Source of the DNA: Auanema rhodensis
Taxonomy: Eukaryota > Nematoda > Chromadorea > Rhabditida > Rhabditidae
Length of the DNA stretch: 64,000 nucleotides
Reading direction: 5' to 3'
NCBI GenBank assembly: GCA_964057225.1
Contig: OZ059899.1
Span: 6,820,001 to 6,884,000, forward strand
Shown here: one piece after another, positions 1 through 12,310 of the stretch
How the letters are laid out: every line of letters starts with the position of its first letter
Numbering within the stretch: position 1 is the stretch's first letter
Program-made: the position numbers and the translations under genes
Notes under the pieces: generated by a model
Seen by the model: the letters and a program-made list of their open reading frames with translations, nothing else
Told to the model about the DNA's origin: nothing
The model's database searches: none

Positions 1-2358
1 CTACTGCAGGAATCACATGCTTTCAAGTGCACCTTATAATTTCATGACTACACAATCCGAGGAGAAGGAAGGAAACTTGGTTGATACGAGCTCTTACAAC
101 TAAAAAAAGGACACAAGAGAAAGCCTAAGGCAAAGGTCTTGCATTGAATTGAATAAGAAAGAAATATCCCAGCTATACGTATTCACAACGTATGCAAAGA
201 AATCAATAATAAATTACAAAGAAAATAGTCGCAAAGAAACATCAAGGAAAATTATTGCGCGAAAGTATATATACAGACTAATGAATAGAAAAATAATTAG
301 GAGCAATATCTCAAGTAACGAGAAGACTTAACGCCATGGTTTAAAGGAAATCGATGGAAACTCCTATCATTAAAACGGGAAGAAAAGCAGCACAAGGAAG
401 AGTTGACATATGAACATGAAGGGTTGTGTTTTGTCGTTATCGCCTTCAGACTAGGACAATTTAGTTGCAAATATGAAAAAAATAATATTGAATGTAATAC
501 AAAGAGGGAAGAAATGAAATGCAGTTTTCGATCAATCCTTCTTACATTCAATAAATAGTTCATAAATACTGTCTATTTTGCTATAGAATTTGTAAGAGCA
601 AAAATAACAAACTTACACAAAGTTGTAGCGAGTTAGTGAACGTTGAACATTTAAAACAGCGCAAGTTCCAAAGTAAAGCTGAGAAATAAGAGATTAAGGG
701 AAATAGGTGAGTAGGAAATTGTAAGAGTATTTGTAAAGGTAATCGAGCGAAAAAGCAAATAGAAACAATCAATGTTCGGCTTTCATATATGAAAAGCATT
801 GATGATAAACTTTTTGCGCTTCAAAACATTATAAGGTCATCGTATTTTTTGATCATTTATTAGAATACATGCAGTGCAACAAGTCTAGCAATAGAGTGAG
901 TAGGCACAAAACGTCGAAATCAATTAGAGAACTCAATTATATGGCATCGCAATAAATTCAGTAAAGAATAGAGAGTCGGCAACAGACTCACTAGGTGACT
1001 GACGGTTCAGTAGGGCAAATTTGATATTCGTGGAAAGAATGACTCCATATGGTGAAATGGATCGAAAGAAGAGCCACAAACGTGGGTAATACGCTTTGAA
1101 CTCAGAAGCATTAAACAACACGTTTAGAATACGAATTGAACGAGCCGTGTTGTCTAGAATCCAGCAAACATAATATGAACGACTGACTACAATGAAAAAC
1201 AACAATATCTATAATCAAAAGAAAGCAAACCAGTCTTAACACGTGGGCGATTTGAATAAACAGCGCGTCTAATAATAATACAGTAAAAAATAGTTTGAGA
1301 TCAAGCTGAATTTTATAATAATTTATAACAGCTGTAGAAGAGTAACAATATAATTATGAATACTTGATTTAAAAGAACCAATTGAAGCAAAACAAGAAAG
1401 AAAGCCAAAGAACTTCGATAAAACTTGGTTAACATTTCTTCTCATTGTGGATCTAAACGGTAGGGGAGATGAATGCTGTACGACCTGACTATACCCCCAG
1501 GCGAGCGTCCATTTCATTCATTCGCGTTTGGTGGGCGGGCGTTCACTTTAGCATTAGAGCAGTATATTACTGAGAAAGAAGAATAACGTGAAGTCAAATT
1601 AGCAGCTGTTGATCTTCTTTAGTCCTTTGTGATTTTGTTTAAACTTTTAGATTCTCTAAGATTATTCGTAAACATATATATTGGGAGAGGGTAAAATTGA
1701 CGGCTGATTTCTCTATAATCACATTAAATATTTGTTGTAAATAAATGCTTGTTTAATCCAAAAAATTATCAATATTCATAAGATTTCTATATTACTACTA
1801 ACATTTGAAAACGAATAAAGTATGTAATGTACTCCGAACTGCAACCGACCGCATCTACTCATTTTACTTGACAAAATGAGCAGGCTTTGACGTGCCTTGA
1901 CGTGCTTTCATCAGAGTTAGACTGATGTCGTTTTCTCATATATTGCTAATATATGGGTAACATTTGTGAAAGAACGAGACATTCATATCAAGTAAATAGC
2001 ATGTGATAACAAAGAATATATCTAAATACTGAATTGGTCACGTGTATCACTGAAGTGCTATATCATCAATATATCGATAGTTTATTCGAATCATAAAAAA
2101 AGGATTTCGAAAGAATATTACGTACTTTTGGTTTCTGAGATCTAGGCTGGTTTTATAAAACTCGAGAGGATTTAGGATCAACTTTGCAACAGATAGAATT
2201 TTCCAATTCCTTGGTCGTTTTTTTGATAAACTTGCACTATGCATTGATTGTTATCGTCTTTTTAACATTCTTATCTTTGTTGCTGTTTTTACATCACCTG
2301 TTTTGTATTATATACATAATCTTGTCTTTCAATTTACTTCTTTCACAATTTTCAGAAA
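1..2358. other. Region upstream of the carbonic anhydrase, no supported gene
   Basis: No exon chain could be built on either strand. Short open frames occur, for example 933-1205 on the minus strand, but they have no recognisable motif and no partner exons. The first 1.6 kb reads less AT-rich than the 6-21 kb region and holds a GC-rich patch near 1490-1550 with a GGGCGGGCG box, which could mark a promoter. The carbonic anhydrase starts at the right edge, so the last few hundred bases probably hold its 5' control region. Confidence 0.5.
1887..1905. promoter_or_regulatory. Tandem TTGACGTGC motif, HIF-type ACGTG cores
   Basis: The nine-base string TTGACGTGC occurs twice in a row, placing two ACGTG cores at 1890-1894 and 1900-1904, exactly ten bases apart. 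A third ACGTG lies in a CACGTG E-box at 2039-2044. ACGTG is the core of hypoxia-response elements and CACGTG is bound by bHLH factors. The sites lie about 315-470 bp upstream of the carbonic anhydrase start. Binding is inferred from the motif only. Confidence 0.3.
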
Positions 2359-3487
2359 ATGGACAAAGTTCTTCGTGGCGTAATTAAATTTAGGAAAACT
2401 GTTCGCAAAGATTTAGTGAAACAATTCAAAGAAATAGGGGATCATCCGAACGTAACTTATTAAATTAAATTTATCATAACTTGAGCTTTTTTCAGCCTAC
2501 TGCCGTTATGTTTACTTGCATGGATTCCAGAATGCTTCCTACGCGATTCACTCAGTCGCGAGTCGGTGATATGTTTGTCGTCAGAAATGCAGGCAATATG
2601 ATTCCTGATTCTGCTAATTATGGTACTCAGCTGCTAACCCTTAACCAATTTTAACAAGGCGTTTACTTCAGGATTTGGATCGGAAGTTTCCGTAACAACT
2701 GAACCTGCTGCTTTAGAACTTGCAGTCAAGCGTGGAGGTATTAAACATATTCTTGTTTGTGGGCATTCAGACTGTAAAGTAAGTTTAATATATTATACAC
2801 TAATTGTCGTTTTCTTGAAGGCTATGAACCTTTTATATGAAATAAATCATAATAAAAGTAATTTTGATGCATGCTCTCCAATGGATCATTGGGTTCGACG
2901 GAATGGATATTTATCAATGAAACGGTATAAATGATGTTCTCCTTCTCAATTTGTGACAAACGATTTTTGAAGTTTACATGAACGTCTGCACGTTGGCCCT
3001 GATATAATGCGATTTGAAAGCGAAATTGCACCCTCTCAAAATTTTGAGGCAATCGTTGACCCACTAGATAAATTACCACCCGAGGGAAAACTTTCACAGG
3101 TTTGAAAATATCTTTTGATGCCTAGTAAATCTTAGAGTTGCAGATAAACGTTTTACAGCAAGTTATGAACGTAGCATCACATAGGTTTTTACAAAACTAC
3201 TTCGAAACAGGTAATTCAGAAGAAATTTTTTTAAACTTGTTTGTTTGAAGGTCGATTATTCGTTCATGCGATGTGGTTTGATGTATACGAGGGAGAAGAT
3301 TATTTGTTTTCTCGAGAAAAACGTTCCTTTATTCCCATAAACGTTAGTATCTAATGAAAAATAATTTTTACATGTTTTTGTTCAGGAGAGTACTGTGGAT
3401 TCATTGTCCGCTGAATTAGATAGACGTTGCGGCGAAGCTCCGGAGATTTCAGAAATCATTCAGGATAAGCAAGCTGTGGGTAACTAG
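2359..3487 (+). CDS. bca-1: Beta-class carbonic anhydrase, BCA-1-like
   Basis: Eight exons join in phase into a 272-residue protein: 2359-2451, 2496-2622, 2672-2778, 2821-2924, 2973-3099, 3144-3210, 3251-3342 and 3386-3487. It should be a zinc enzyme converting CO2 and water to bicarbonate and a proton. The beta-class zinc and catalytic motifs are present: CMDSR in exon 2, and a VCGHSDCK segment at the end of exon 3 supplying the His and Cys ligands. Length and sequence resemble C. elegans BCA-1 (about 270 residues). The ATG comes three bases after TTTTCAG (2349-2355), probably the spliced-leader acceptor. All introns are about 41-50 bp. No signal peptide is seen, so a cytosolic or mitochondrial location is possible. 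The ortholog call is from memory of the family, not a search. Confidence 0.93.
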
Positions 3488-4137
3488 GTGTTAAGAATTA
3501 ACTTCATTATTGCCATAACATTAGTGCATCGATTCGCCATATAACCTTATAACGGGTTTTTATATGCCATCAAGTATTTTCCTTTCTAAAGTTCACTTTT
3601 CATCAGCTGAGAAATATTAATGGCGCTTCGTGTGAGATTTTCGATATTCTCTCCGTAGTTCTACTTCTCGAATTCGAGGATTATGAAGTTGAGTTGTGTA
3701 CTGTGTACTGAAATTTGAATTTTCACTAAATACTTAGTTTATTTTTCACCGCTCTTTTGTATTCATCAGTGTTCTGTCACGTTTTTGAATCAGACGGTCT
3801 CTCTGTTCATTACGTTCCTCTATTCGTTCAATTATTGAACTGAAAAATACTAAGTGTTCACAATCTTTTTCATATTCTATTTTTTAAAATTTTATATGTC
3901 ATATAGTGAATAGATGTATACCTTGTATCAATAGCATTGTCTGGTAGAAAGTACCATGTATCTCTGAAAAGAGTAATATTTCTAGAAATTTAATAGTTAT
4001 AATACCTGAACATTTGCCCAGCCGGGACCAGAACATATGCTCCACGGGTCATCAACTCTGATACATTGTTAATTTTTTTTCCATCCATATTACATAGTCT
4101 GTTATAATATATATATAAATTGTTCAAGATAAAATTT
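3488..4137. other. Convergent 3' ends, no gene seen
   Basis: This 650 bp interval separates the stop of the carbonic anhydrase (+) from the stop of the doublecortin-like gene (-). It should contain both 3' UTRs. It is T-rich and holds no exon I can support. Confidence 0.5.
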
Positions 4138-6142
4138 TTACTTGGATGGATTTACATTATACTTACGAGCTACTAGCTCGAGAACATAATTCATTCCCTT
4201 GGCCAACTGACTTTTTTGAAAGTTTATGAACTGACATTCCATGCCTTGACCATTCAAAAATACACTATAATAAGTTATTAGAACCGCACTAAAAATATAA
4301 ATTACTAAATAATATAAGCGCTTGGATGAGTTTGATCGCGTCGATTGTAGATCACTGCACTGTTCGAGCGAATTCTGTTGGTTACCTTTCTGGAAAAGAC
4401 CGACTTTGCTCAAAACCTATTCAACAACAATTTATCAGTAACAAACTCTCTGTGTTTAGCAAGTGCTAGTCTGTCCTTTTCTATCCGTTCGTGATGATCG
4501 AACTCAGAAAATGTCATTTGAGGCTCATCGTGGGTACTTCGGGAACGATACTTATCTGAAGTGAAATAGTAATTCAAGTGAGAAATGTTGCTAAGGTATG
4601 AAACCTTCTTCTCTCCTTGTTTTGTTTCTTCTTGATTCTAAAAAAAAACTTTAAAAGTGTTTTTTTTAAGTTTTAGTGAAAACAATAACACGTAAGCACG
4701 GCAAATGAAATTAGATTCTAACGATTTTTAACAGACTGTTCTGTTTGTTTCAACATGTTTCCCATAGCTAATTGATAAGACTTCTCGAACTCTATAAGAT
4801 TTGTATGCCATGTTTTCGATTCGGATGATTTCTTTTTTTTCTTTATTTTAGGGGTATATTGTAAATCTGTTGAAGAAGTTTCCTAAAATGCTGTCTTTGC
4901 AGGATACACACTCGAAAAATTACCCGAACGTACGGATATTGAGAAAATTTCATTAAATCGTTGTTGGATAAATGTGATTGTGCAGGTTGAGGTGGAGGTG
5001 TTAAAGGATAAGACACTTCAAATGTGATTGTATGTACTAAAATATATTACGAATGTTAACCTGGTTCGTATAATGTAGCTCTTGAATGTGATGTAAATTC
5101 TGGAGCAGATAACGATGTATAACGACTCCTGAAAGTATATCAATTTCTTTTAATGAGATTATTAGAATAAAATCAACCGGGTATAAGCGTTTATATATTT
5201 AGAAATAAAACAATAAACAGTTTTAAGTGAAAATATGCTAATTATATGCGACGTTTACGAATAATTGACTAACTGTTTTGAATCCTGTTGTTTGATCGTT
5301 TGATACTGATATGCATGTTCATCTTCAGAATATGGTCTGAAATTGTAATATTGACACATGGTTACTAAAAGAAAACAAAAAAATAAATTTTTTGATTTAA
5401 TATGTCTGCGTCATACGTATTATGTGTAGGGAATTGTTTCATTTTCATGTTACCATGGACAACAAAGTAGTGAGTATGAGTGGGGGGAAGCAAGAGAGGG
5501 TTCATTAACAACTGTTCTTTGTATTCGATGAGAATAATTTAATTAAAATATAACAAACAATAATATTAATAATAATAATGAAAAAAAATTCTTACTTAAG
5601 TAAAGATTCATCTCCAGCTACAAAATATGTAGCTTTGTCTCTCAGTTCTTCTGGTTCTTCGATGCGATAACCATCTCTTAAAAGAAAGTTCAGTCAAATT
5701 GAAGTTTTTTAAATATAGATCAGACATATCGTAAATACTTGTAATATCGTCTGTTCCTAAAAATCTTGATAATTCTGACAAAAGGTTACGCATTCCTGGA
5801 CTTTTCCATTCCCTCCAAACAAAAAGCTTCGCTCTGAAAGTATATCAAGTTTATGTAACACCATAGCTTATTTATGATAGAAACTTTTTTTCCAAACTGT
5901 CACCATTACGTTTCACGTATATTTTTTTAACCTGTGGTTTTGGTGTTCTAGAATACATGAATTGGTTAATGAAAATGGAGTTTGAAACAACCTATTCTCA
6001 ATTCGCTCTGATTCATCACGTTGATAATCAGCTCGCTTACGCTTATTTAATTCCAAATACGATATTTCATTATAGGGATCAAGAAAATCTTGAACTGTAA
6101 AACAACAACGTAAACAAAACTAAGAAATAACCTACCTGGCAT
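4138..6142 (-). CDS. Doublecortin-like protein with C-terminal membrane anchor
   Basis: Ten minus-strand exons join in phase into 372 residues: 6136-6142, 5992-6094, 5726-5833, 5596-5676, 5274-5336, 5061-5128, 4924-5015, 4733-4882, 4443-4637 and 4138-4389. Residues about 38-100 resemble a doublecortin (DCX) fold: KLFVWREW, a leucine-rich helix, then IYDIDG and the YFVAGDE ending. DCX domains usually bind tubulin or signalling partners. The middle is polar and basic, with a KKKKK run. One hydrophobic span (about residues 314-334, LYYLVIYIFSAVLITYYSVFL-like) suggests a tail anchor, which would be unusual for a DCX protein. The first coding exon is only 7 nt. An in-frame stop lies just upstream of the ATG. 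The exon 3/4 junction was chosen because reading straight through shifts the frame; the 50 nt intron restores the DCX-like sequence. The family call is by eye. Confidence 0.7.
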
Positions 6143-9096
6143 GCCAATTAACTACAAGCTTCTTATAGTTTAGACGGATGCTCTTTCAGAGCAATGTAGA
6201 TGTTCGCAAAGGCTTTTCGTTGCCCCGTGATACTATGGAGAAGAGAGTGGAACATCAAGTAGAATAAAAGACTTCAACCAATACTATAGAAACTTGGGTT
6301 GTTATATAAATTTTTATTCTTTGTCATACTTTGTTCAACAAGAACCTTTGACAGTATTGCAAATTTGTGTTGTTACTTCGATAGAAAATTAATACTTTTT
6401 ATAGTTAACTTTAATGAAAATTAGGTAAAAGTTCCCGAATTGAAAAAGGATAAATCAGAAAAGTATAAGAATATCTTTGTTTGGTTTCTGTTAGGAAGAG
6501 GTATATTCGATTACATAGCGCCTAGGGTAAGAGCATGAAAAGGAGATGCAAAGCCCAAAATCTGTCTCTAGTATCCATATCTACTGAAATTCATCCGATC
6601 CTGCTCATCCATGTATAGTATATATATGTGTATATAAATGTATATATATATATATATAAACGTTAATGTACAATTTCATCAATATTTTTAGTTATTTTTT
6701 ACTTTTACTACATAAATTATTATTATTTGTGTAATTGAACATAACTAAATACCAACTTTTTTTATTTGGAACAGTAAAAGTTATCTTGTTCATATTTCAA
6801 AATTTAGAAATTTAGATATTCTCTTCTTATTATTATTTGCTAAAAGTATAAAAAAGAAGCTTGTCTTATAACTTTTTATTTTTCGAATAATTAATTGGAA
6901 TTTCTATGTAAAATATTTGATGAGGTCAGGTGAATTCCGAGACCATATTTTAGAAGAGATTATACATTTTAGATTTGAATATTTGAATAAAATATTAATT
7001 TTATAAATAATATTCTATTGAGAATACATTGTTTTTGATATTAAGGATAAAACAGTTTTATAAAAACATGGTAAAGTATTGAAAATATTGCCTATATTTA
7101 AATTTTTGATAGATTTGTATACATTTCAAACAAAAAAAATAGAAAGATTTTGAATATGTTCAATGGTAGTAATCAGATACCTTATTTGGATAGGTTTCTG
7201 CCATTTTTTGGTTGAAACTGCAAGTCATCAAAAAAGTTTTCTTTATAAAGAAAGTAAGTTTAAATAAAATGCTCCAATGATAGGTGTATACAAAGAAATA
7301 AAAAGTATAAGTAATATAATATAAGATTTAGATGGCGCAAAGATGCATGAAGAAAATAAAATAATTCATTTTAGTTTAGATTCAGTCAATCGACATATGT
7401 AGATCTCTGTAATTTTAACCTCGATTTTGTGAAATAAACCACAAAAGAGAACGATATGATAATTCTACTACTTTTGAGTTGATCTTTAATTGAAAAAAAA
7501 TGAGAAAAACAGTATAAATTAAATAAAATTTAAGAAACTTAACATATGCATTGATGGAAGATAAGTTATATTTAGATATAGTTATATGAATATATCATAT
7601 AATATATGTATATACATGTATATCCAATACTTCTTTACTATATTTAACTGATTATGCAATAATTACATTTGATTATCACTATTTTTTTAAATTAAAAAGA
7701 TACATCTTTACTTGAAATGATATCACAATCTTTTTTTATGACAACATTCTACTATCAGATTATTCTTCATATTTTTTCTTTTCTAATCTAATCCTTTTGT
7801 GTATATGGATGTTTAAATATAAAAACTATCTTATTCCATATCATCTAAAAGAATAATGGAACAAATATCAAAAATATTATTTCGTTTTGTTCACTTTTGA
7901 AACAATTTCTTAATAACTTTTTTTGATTTTCTAAATTAATATATGATATGTATAGATATATACATACATCATAAATCCTCACTTTCACTCAACCATTAAA
8001 TTTTTTATTTTTAACTTTTTTTGGATGTGAAAACTTTTTTTTTGATAATTATTTATTTAATACTGCACTCAATATCTTTGACTGACATATGAAGGAACCC
8101 TTGAATACTGCAAACCTAGCCTTGAGGCACTGAAACGTGCGATCAAATGTCTTTCTGGAACGTTGAAATTCTATTTGTTTTCACATGCAAGTTCAAAATT
8201 ATTCTTTTCAGATTAATTTTCATCCCCATATTCAGTTTTCCAACTTATTTTTCAACTTATATATACAACTTAAGTTTCGCGACCACCTTTCTACGCAATT
8301 ACAACTCATTTCATTTTCATTAATTATCAAGTGTCGTTTAATATTAATTGTATAATTTTTTTATTCCATTTAGCTAAAAATCTTTCTATCTCTCCGCCTA
8401 CTATATCATCTTATCAAGTACTTGATATGTTAATGGAATAATAAGTCTAGAGATACATATGTGTTTGAACGGAAATTTCATTCAATAATGTGTTATAATT
8501 TTTGACCAAAGTTTGTGTAAATACGGATTTTTGAGAATAAATATCTTATTCATCTTATTCATCTAATAACATATAAGCTATACTAATTTTTTTACATAAA
8601 AAGTTTTTAAATTAATTATATGTATCTATATATACAATGCATATATAGATACGTATATTTATAAATTTATATACATATGTACATGCATGTACATATGTTT
8701 CATTAAAAACTTTTCTTTATTAGTTCTTTTTTTTTACTATACTATACATACATTAACTATTATCTCACTAATACTTTAGTAAGATTATACGCTGACGTAG
8801 AGCTCTATTCTCATAGATATATCACAACTTTGCAGAATATTCTTTACTTTTTGTTTCTTGTAATCAACTGCATCAAGATAATGTTATCTTATTTCGCAAA
8901 TGATCTAAGTTCATTCAAAATTATATACGCTTATGCAACTTTGGCTGGACTAACCAATAATAAATCTTTGAAATAGAGATTTTCTTTCATATTATCAAAT
9001 GAAAAAAACATATATTATATATACATTTTACATGATCTCTCGATCAGATATGTGAGATATTGCTAAGAGTACAAAACTTTGCTATCTAACTCTTGT

Positions 9097-9104
9097 TGAC
9101 GTCA
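9097..9104. promoter_or_regulatory. Palindromic CRE site TGACGTCA
   Basis: A perfect TGACGTCA octamer, the consensus for CREB/ATF bZIP factors, stands alone in AT-rich DNA about 12.5 kb upstream of the first visible SK channel exon. A perfect 8-mer is not rare enough by itself to prove function. Confidence 0.25.
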
Positions 9105-10197
9105 CTTTTGGTACTCGTAAGCAGATATCGTGTTCTCAGTTCAACCATTTGATTGTGAAAAGATATTCCCTGAGGGCAGAATATATATATCTTAAGAGCT
9201 GTCTCTCAAATGTTTTACAAAAGTTATAGTTATAGACATGTAGACACATTCATATGTATATATATATATATATATATATGAATGTATAAGAATATATACA
9301 CATATATATATGAATATTTATGTCCTTAATTGAAAAAAAAATTAAAATTATATTTCTATAATTCATATTTCAGATATAAAGTACTATTTGATATTATTAA
9401 TTAGTTTATTGTCAATTCATATATTAAAAAATATACTAGTACAAAATATGTGATAAGTATAAGATTTAACATATTCTCCATTTTCTTATCAATTTTCAAT
9501 TATCATGATTTGGTAGCATAGCTTGAAATTATGCCACAAATCTATTCTACGATGCCATATATTTGACTGAACACTTAAAACTGAAAATATAAATACAAAT
9601 GTGACTCTTGTTATAAGATAGGATTGATTTTGTACTTTCAACTGAAAAATGTCGTTTAACAAGCTAACTGCTACTCTATGCATCTCCATTTTTCTTATTC
9701 TTATTTACCACTCTCTTTTCATCATGTGTATGCTTGAAATATCTTTATCACTCATTCAGTCAGTCACTCTTTTTCTTTTTTTTTTGTTTCATATTTTTTC
9801 ATCACCATGTTTTACTACATTCTCTGAACTATTATTTCATTTAAGTCAATTAGCATTGTCCTAACCTTAACAGCTGTTAAGCCGCTAACTCCATTTATCG
9901 ATGTTCGAATACCACAAAATATAATAATAAACATACAGATAATATTTAATTATATAGCTATGTCGATTTCTATTTTTTCCCCTAACTTTCGAAAATTACT
10001 TTGTTAGTCTTTGAACTAATTAGCATACTTACATTTTACGTATACCACGTGAGATTATCAGCTCCTGGCATTCATTTCCCTTGCTGTCTCTTCGCACATA
10101 GCGGTTAACAATTCTTACTTTTAAGCTTATGGTTTAACCTTCAATTTTCCCTCTTTCATAGCTCAGTTTCCAATAAAATCTTCGTCCAGTTCCTCTT

Positions 10198-10229
10198 TTC
10201 TCTTTCTCTTTCTCTTTCTCTTTTCTTTT
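10198..10229. repeat. TTTCTC-type pyrimidine repeat
   Basis: A hexamer-like TCTTTC/TTTCTC unit repeats several times, then decays into TTTTC, followed by dense TA-rich palindromic DNA to about 10330. Ordinary microsatellite. Confidence 0.7.
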
Positions 10230-12266
10230 CTTTATATATAAGTATAGATGAATATATATTTATATATTATATATTATATATAATATAATATATTACATAT
10301 TACATATTATATATTATACATATATACATATATTTATCTTTATTATTTACCTTTTTAATTTGTCTTATTCTTTTCCATTCCTTTCTGATATTAGCTTCAA
10401 CATCAACTGGTCAATAACTTGACGTTGTCAAGGTAGCCAATCATTTAACAATGGAATACAGATGCTTTGTTCGAATGGAGCTAATCTTCATCTAAGGACA
10501 ACCTTGTAGCTCAATATTACTATATAGTATTTATCATAGAAATTATACTATTACACTATTCTTTACCATGTATTTATATATGGATATTCAATTCAAAAAA
10601 TATATGCTACCTGGACTATATAATCTTAAAATCAAAAGAATTATTATATTCGAAGCTTCTTCTCTGACGTGATAATCCTCATCACAAGACTTTGCATCTA
10701 ATTATATAGAATCCTCCCAAATTTTTTCTAATTTGTGAATTCTTAACAATACTGTTATGATATACGTATCGTTATATTATTTTTTCTTTAAAAAACAAAC
10801 AAATAAACTCATTTTTCTTTCTAAAACTATAATAATTCTGCATTATAAGCCGATTTTGTATTTATTTTCTTGAAAATTCGATATAAGCCACATACTTATA
10901 AAGATATGAATACATAATTGCAGATACAATTTCACAGTTCAGGTTTCGATCTGCAGGTCTTTTTAACTTTTAAGTTTATCAAACAACCGAAACCTTCGTA
11001 AAAACTTGGAGAGCCATGAATGCAAAAACTAAAAACACATCTGGACCGAATATTACTTTTTAAGCTTAACGACCAAGTTTGCTTTAACTTAGTTTTCTTC
11101 ATCTATGTATATGTGTGTAAGAAAACTATACGTACAAGCCTATACAACGCTGGTTTTTGAGATTAAAAAACATAAATTTCTTATATTTTTTTTTTCCGAA
11201 ATGACGATTGTAATCTAACTCACGTAGGCAAACTTTTATATTACGAAGAGATGAAAAAAATTAATTATGATGATAAATTATACAAAATAGTGAAAGAGTG
11301 AAACTTTATTTCATAAAGAAACACCATAAAAAGAACTGAACAACCATCAAATTTGACTTGTCTCATAACACTTGCCATCTGCCAATTGTCCTTTCAGGCG
11401 GACATAGGCTGCTAACTCCTCGCTCTTCTCCATCATACATTTTAATTTGCAACATTCATGCACCCATTTCTCTATTTCTTCAAATTTTGTATAGTATTTC
11501 CATTTTTTCTTTGAAAAATATGTAATTCTAGTTAATTTCCGATACATCAAACAGCTCTTTCTCACAACGTTCTACCTTTCTTCTATACTTTTCAAAGATT
11601 GCTATGCTGTTCCCATGATTCCAGTTCCACTTCTGTCATTCTACACATTTCGCATGCTATTCTTACTCTTTCGCTCATACTTATACCTCAGTTGCTCGCA
11701 GGTCAAATATATTAGATCTCCGAGCATTTGGTTTCTGATGCATTCACTCATACTTCTTCAACCTCAAGCAGTAGGTCAGGCAAGGAGAATATCCTTCATG
11801 ATAAAGGAAATATTTCTTCCCTCGATGTCTGCTTAATGAGCTAAAGCGAACGAAAAGTTCTATTGCATTTTAATCTGATGAGATTCAATTCACATACTTA
11901 GTCGTGTTATCCCCTTTTGATGTTTTTTCCTCAATATGGGCACATGCATACATTCTAGGTTAAGCAAGGAAGCGTTAAGAAGGCACATTAGCGAATTACA
12001 ATTGCCGGACCTCACAGTGCAAAAAGCCTTCTCTCTTTTCTTTATCCCTCTGTTTCTCTGTTTCTCACTTCTTTTCTACTCTCCATCCTCTTCTTTTTCT
12101 CCGTATCCGATGTACACTTTCATGCTTCTCCTTTCCGTGTTCCCTTTTCACTTTTGATTTTCTTCACACTTCTAGTAGTGGCGGTTATCACAAGCTTTGA
12201 ATCGTGTATGTAGATATAGAACGTTTAAGCTTTTTCTTTATGTTCATCCTCATCTTTATGAGCATC

Positions 12267-12310
12267 AGCACCATCATCATCATCATCATCATCATTGTCG
12301 TCATCATCAT
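12267..12310. repeat. CAT/TCA trinucleotide repeat
   Basis: About eight CAT units in a row, with interrupted copies on both sides. No coding frame runs through it that joins to other exons. Confidence 0.8.

Noticed and set aside
4592..4640. 49 bp segment resembling an intron inside exon 9 of the doublecortin-like gene
   Set aside because: It has a GTTTCA donor and TTCAG acceptor, but removing it breaks the frame, whereas reading through keeps one open frame.
11347..11565. 72-codon minus-strand frame with Lys/Glu/Cys-rich sequence
   Set aside because: Composition is somewhat protein-like, but there is no recognised domain, no splice partner and no start context; left as unassigned DNA.
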